Under the pieces are notes generated by a model. It searched no databases and was not told the DNA's origin. It saw only the letters and a list, made by a program, of their open reading frames with translations. From positions 15,644 to 79,643 of the forward strand of contig DEZI01000036.1 of assembly GCA_002364755.1 (NCBI GenBank): a DNA stretch of 64,000 nucleotides, in the 5' to 3' direction. The translations under genes and the position numbers were made by a program. Source of the DNA: Stenotrophomonas maltophilia. GTDB taxonomy: Bacteria; Pseudomonadota; Gammaproteobacteria; Xanthomonadales; Xanthomonadaceae. Shown here in pieces: positions 61,320-64,000 of this stretch (position 1 is its first letter; every line of letters starts with the position of its first letter).

Positions 61320-61564
61320 TGGCTGGCCTGCGTCTGCTCGGTGGTGGCCATGACGCCGTTTTCGCTGGCACAGCGCGGCCGACTGACGAACAGCGCCTGG
61401 CGCGGTACCGGTCAGCACTGGCCGCCCACCCGGACCGATTCCACGCGCTGCGCGTGCGCTTCGGCGAAATCCAGCAGCGTGTGATCAAGGCCGGCCACCG
61501 CATCAACTACGCCGCTTGGCAGACGCGCATGTCGTCGCTCTGGCCACCCGTCGGCCGCGACTGA
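61319..61564 (+). CDS. Small hypothetical protein
   Basis: An 81-residue protein (AGLRLLGGGHDAVFAGTARP start, RVRFGEIQQRVIKAGHRINY later). GTG one codon upstream is an alternative start. No family recognised. Confidence 0.6.
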   Translation: MAGLRLLGGGHDAVFAGTARPTDEQRLARYRSALAAHPDRFHALRVRFGEIQQRVIKAGHRINYAAWQTRMSSLWPPVGRD

Positions 61565-61581
61565 CGCGAAGGTCGGCGCCC

Positions 61582-61788
61582 ATGGACCACAGGAACCAGC
61601 TCGACATCTTCGACAACGACCCAGCCCGGCTGGCCAAGGCCAACCGCATCGCCGCCGAGAACGCCCTGACCGATCCGTTCTTTTCCGGAAAGGTCCGTCA
61701 GGAACGTCACGACCACTACATCGCCGAAGCCGTGCGCCTGGAGCGCCTGGCAGCAATGGCCGCGCCGCCGGCCACCACCACAGCCTGA
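61582..61788 (+). CDS. Small hypothetical protein
   Basis: A 68-residue protein, mostly helical (ARLAKANRIAAENALTDPFF, YIAEAVRLERLAAM). Starts at the ATG 17 bp after the previous stop with gaagg 9 bases away. No family recognised. Confidence 0.6.
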   Translation: MDHRNQLDIFDNDPARLAKANRIAAENALTDPFFSGKVRQERHDHYIAEAVRLERLAAMAAPPATTTA

Positions 61789-61797
61789 GATCTCCCG

Positions 61798-62247
61798 ATG
61801 AAACAGCCTCAGCCCAGTGCCTCACCCACGTCCCACCCCATTCCAGACAGCGCGGTCGAAGCATTCCGCGCCGCCTACGCCGCACATGGCAGCCAGAAGG
61901 GTTACGCCGATGCCATCCGCGCGGGCCTCGCTGCTGCAGCGCCACTGGTCGGCCAGGACGCGATGCTGTCGCTGGAGCAGGACGCCCACGACTACCAGCT
62001 GCGGCAGCTGGATGCAGCCCTGAACGGTGAAGAGCGCGCGGCGTGCAATCCGGTACTGGCCGAGCTGCTGAGCCAGTGCCAGGCCGAGGCACGGCTCCGG
62101 AATGGTCCCGTGCTGACGACCCTCCCCATCAGTGCCCAGCACCACCTGCGGGAGGTGTTCAAGGACATTGCGGACAGCGCGCGGCACCTGAGCGACAACG
62201 CCGTCCGGCAGGTCGTGCTGATCAACGCGAAGGAGTCCACCCCATGA
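61798..62247 (+). CDS. Hypothetical early protein
   Basis: A 149-residue protein, helical (SAVEAFRAAYAAHGSQKGYA, HHLREVFKDIADSARHLSDN). No family recognised. Overlaps the next gene by 4 bp. Confidence 0.65.
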   Translation: MKQPQPSASPTSHPIPDSAVEAFRAAYAAHGSQKGYADAIRAGLAAAAPLVGQDAMLSLEQDAHDYQLRQLDAALNGEERAACNPVLAELLSQCQAEARLRNGPVLTTLPISAQHHLREVFKDIADSARHLSDNAVRQVVLINAKESTP

Positions 62248-63047
62248 CCGCCGCCGATCTGAGTCGCAATGCGCATGTCTTGGTGCTGCAGGAGCTGCGC
62301 TCCCGTTTCACCTATGCGGGCAGCCCGTCGCGCACCGCCGCACTGGACGCGGCTATCTCCGCCCTCGCCGCCCGCCAGCCGGGGGGTCAGATTGTGGGCT
62401 ACATGGACCCGGACGCCGAATTCATGCTGGCGCGCCCCGGTGACTGCGTGCTGATGGGCCAAATCGTCCTGTGGCGCGAGCCGCGCAGCAAATACACCAA
62501 ACCGCTGTATGACGCCCCGCCCGCGCAGGCCTTGGACCTTCCCTACTCGCTCGATGCCGACCCGGCAGGTATCCGCGCCCGCGTGTGCGATGCAATCACC
62601 GGCGCGTTGATGGTAGGCGCGCAGGGCCACACGCCGCCGCCGGCTGGTCACTGGGCTGAGCCGTTCTGGAAAGCGGCGCGTGCCGATGCGGCTGCGCAGG
62701 CGGTGGACTCGGGGCTGCTGCCGCACAGCATCCGCCTAATCCAGATTCCTGGCCGGAACAGCCTCGATCCGATCAACGTGTTCGTGCAGGACTACGAGCT
62801 GGGCCGTGGCCGCATCGTGGTGACCTGCTACGGACAGGCGTGGTGCGGGTTCTGGGGTGCCATGGGCGACCGCACAGTGATGCAGTTTGTCGCTGCATGC
62901 GACGCCGACTATGTGGCTGGGAACATGCTCAGCGGTCGGCATGAGCGGGTTCTTAAGCGCGAACGTGACTACGTGGAGCGTATCGCCACCGAAGTGATCG
63001 CCGAGTTCCGCGCCCTGATCGACGGCCAGGCGGTGCGCAATGGCTGA
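62244..63047 (+). CDS. Hypothetical early protein
   Basis: A 267-residue protein. Its C-terminal half has features of a conserved phage protein: LIQIPGRNSLDPINVFVQDY, then VTCYGQAWCGFWGAMGDRTV and VERIATEVIAEFRALIDG. The aaggag ribosome site lies 9 bases before the ATG. Function unknown. Confidence 0.7.
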   Translation: MTAADLSRNAHVLVLQELRSRFTYAGSPSRTAALDAAISALAARQPGGQIVGYMDPDAEFMLARPGDCVLMGQIVLWREPRSKYTKPLYDAPPAQALDLPYSLDADPAGIRARVCDAITGALMVGAQGHTPPPAGHWAEPFWKAARADAAAQAVDSGLLPHSIRLIQIPGRNSLDPINVFVQDYELGRGRIVVTCYGQAWCGFWGAMGDRTVMQFVAACDADYVAGNMLSGRHERVLKRERDYVERIATEVIAEFRALIDGQAVRNG

Positions 63048-63798
63048 GCGTCCAATGATCGCCGTGTGGTTCTCCTGCGGCGCTGCCAGCGCGGTGGCCG
63101 CCAAGCTCACTATCGAGCGCTACGCCGCGAGCCACGATATCCGCGTGGTGAACAACCCTGTAGCAGAGGAAGATCCCGACAACCTCCGCTTCGCCAGGGA
63201 CGTTGAGGCGTGGCTGGGCGTAGAGATTGAGCGCGCGATCAACCCCAAATGGCCGTCCTGCTCCTGCGAAGACGTGTGGGAAAAGGAACGGTTCATGGCA
63301 GGTGTGGCTGGCGCTCCGTGCACGCGCGCGCTCAAGAAGCGAGCACGCCAGCACTGGGAGACCGAGAACACTGCCGAATTCCATGTCCTCGGCTTCACGG
63401 TGGAGGAACAGGCACGGCACGACCGGTTCGTGCTGACCGAGCGCCCCAACGTGCTGCCGGTGCTGATCGATGCCGGCATGACCAAACCCGACTGCGCAGC
63501 CAGGCTGATTGCCGAAGGAATTGCCCTGCCAGCCATCTACCTGCGTGGCTACCCCAATGCCAACTGCATCGGGTGCGTGAAGTCCCAATCGCCAACTTAC
63601 TGGAACCACGTCCGCGAGAAGGATCCGCAGGTGTTCCAGCGCCGGGCAGAGCAGTCTCGTCGGATCGGGGCAAAGCTGGTCAAGGTTCGCGGCGAGCGCA
63701 TCTTCCTCGACCAGTTGAAGGTCACCGACAAGGGTGGCTCGATGAAATCCCTCAACTTCGACTGCGGGATCTTCTGCGAGGAACCTGCCCATGGCTGA
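63040..63798 (+). CDS. PP-loop (PAPS-reductase-like) enzyme
   Basis: A 252-residue N-type ATP pyrophosphatase. The PP-loop is VWFSCGAASAVAAKL (about 9-23), the SxGxxS-like phosphate-binding loop of PAPS-reductase/DndC proteins. Several cysteine motifs follow (PSCSCEDVW, APCTRALKKRA, NCIGCVKSQSPTYW, FDCGIFCEE), enough for a metal or iron-sulfur cluster. It may modify nucleotides, tRNA or DNA sulfur (DndC-like), or act in queuosine-like chemistry. Overlaps both neighbours by 8 bp. Confidence 0.85.
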   Translation: MAERPMIAVWFSCGAASAVAAKLTIERYAASHDIRVVNNPVAEEDPDNLRFARDVEAWLGVEIERAINPKWPSCSCEDVWEKERFMAGVAGAPCTRALKKRARQHWETENTAEFHVLGFTVEEQARHDRFVLTERPNVLPVLIDAGMTKPDCAARLIAEGIALPAIYLRGYPNANCIGCVKSQSPTYWNHVREKDPQVFQRRAEQSRRIGAKLVKVRGERIFLDQLKVTDKGGSMKSLNFDCGIFCEEPAHG

Positions 63799-64000
63799 CC
63801 AGGTGACCACCGCTGCGCTGCCAGCGGCTGAGCTGCACATCCTTCGCCACGCCCTGGGCGTCGGCGACCACGGCTTGGAGCGCAGCTATCGCAACCACTT
63901 CGTCACCGGCGAGGGCGGATCCGACCACCGGCACTGCATGGCGCTGGTCGAGCGTGGATTCATGGTCCGGCGCGCAGGCAATGCAATTACCGGCGGCAGC
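63791..64000 (+). CDS. Hypothetical protein, cut by the window edge
   Basis: The first 70 residues are visible: ADQVTTAALPAAELHILRHA, then GDHGLERSYRNHFVTGEGGS and ALVERGFMVRRAGN. Helical start and a conserved-looking HHFVTG-type loop. It overlaps the PP-loop gene by 8 bp and is cut at 64000. Confidence 0.7.
   Translation, partial: MADQVTTAALPAAELHILRHALGVGDHGLERSYRNHFVTGEGGSDHRHCMALVERGFMVRRAGNAITGGS

Larger units (their letters stand above)
14840..64000. mobile_element. Lambda-like siphophage prophage (right end outside window)
   Basis: It begins at the tRNA-Lys attL and integrase and contains complete sets of terminase, head, tail, lysis, replication and immunity genes, in the order of lambdoid phages with moron cargo next to the integrase. 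No attR is seen, so the element runs off the right edge. All late genes read intact, suggesting an inducible prophage. Confidence 0.93.

Overview
The window is high-GC DNA (roughly two thirds G+C by eye) that most resembles Stenotrophomonas maltophilia. The grounds are the copLAB copper operon typical of Xanthomonadaceae and the many GTAG-flanked REP palindromes of the SMAG type scattered between genes up to about 10.2 kb. The species call is inference.

Host chromosome, 1 to about 14.84 kb: recQ helicase; the copper-resistance operon copL-copA-copB; a GNAT acetyltransferase; a zinc-ribbon protein; a CPBP membrane protease; a stand-alone response regulator; two tandem secreted esterase-like hydrolases; a 33-residue TatA-like membrane peptide; a five-copy REP array; a structured leader in front of a small hypothetical gene; a small exported protein; an FAD monooxygenase divergent from a TetR regulator with a perfect operator palindrome between them; and a 2OG-Fe(II) oxygenase.

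Prophage, 14.84 kb to beyond the right edge (more than 49 kb): a lambda-like siphophage integrated in a tRNA-Lys gene. Only the 3' part of that tRNA is present at the left junction (attL), next to a rightward tyrosine integrase. From 16.5 to 22.8 kb lies accessory cargo: an Ntn-hydrolase-like protein, UmuD-UmuC behind a LexA-type box, an AT-richer three-gene island (small protein, membrane coiled-coil protein with an internal duplication, HNH-type protein) and a SRAP/YedK protein. From 22.8 to 45.5 kb the late genes run leftward in lambda order when read right to left: small and large terminase, gpW, portal, S49 protease, decoration protein, major capsid, tail joining proteins, major tail protein, a G/GT chaperone pair with a -1 frameshift at TTTTTTC, tape measure, M/L/K-like tail tip proteins and a giant J protein. 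The lysis block (lambda-R-like endolysin, holin, Rz, Rz1) lies upstream of the terminase. Next come a tRNA-Gly(TCC), a HicAB module, a Dam-type methylase, a GIY-YIG protein and a divergent small gene separated from it by a repeated palindrome. From 50.3 to 58.7 kb, still leftward, is the early regulation and replication operon: zinc-finger Q-position protein, SNF2 helicase, PD-(D/E)XK nuclease, KilA-N antirepressor, DUF1064 nuclease, P-like loader, DUF1376 replication protein, two HTH paralogues and a YdaS/Cro-like protein.

The immunity region is at 58.7-60.1 kb. A rightward XRE repressor gene is divergent from the Cro-like gene, and five copies of a 13-bp palindrome (ATAGCANCGCTAT) lie at the two control regions: three between repressor and cro, two in front of the rightward early operon. 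That operon (60.1 to 64.0 kb) encodes small unknown proteins, an orphan winged-helix domain and a PP-loop (PAPS-reductase-like) enzyme, and is cut by the window edge. The least explained material is the 19.8-22.1 kb island, the 49.9 kb operator cluster, the structured leader at 10.5 kb and the PP-loop enzyme.
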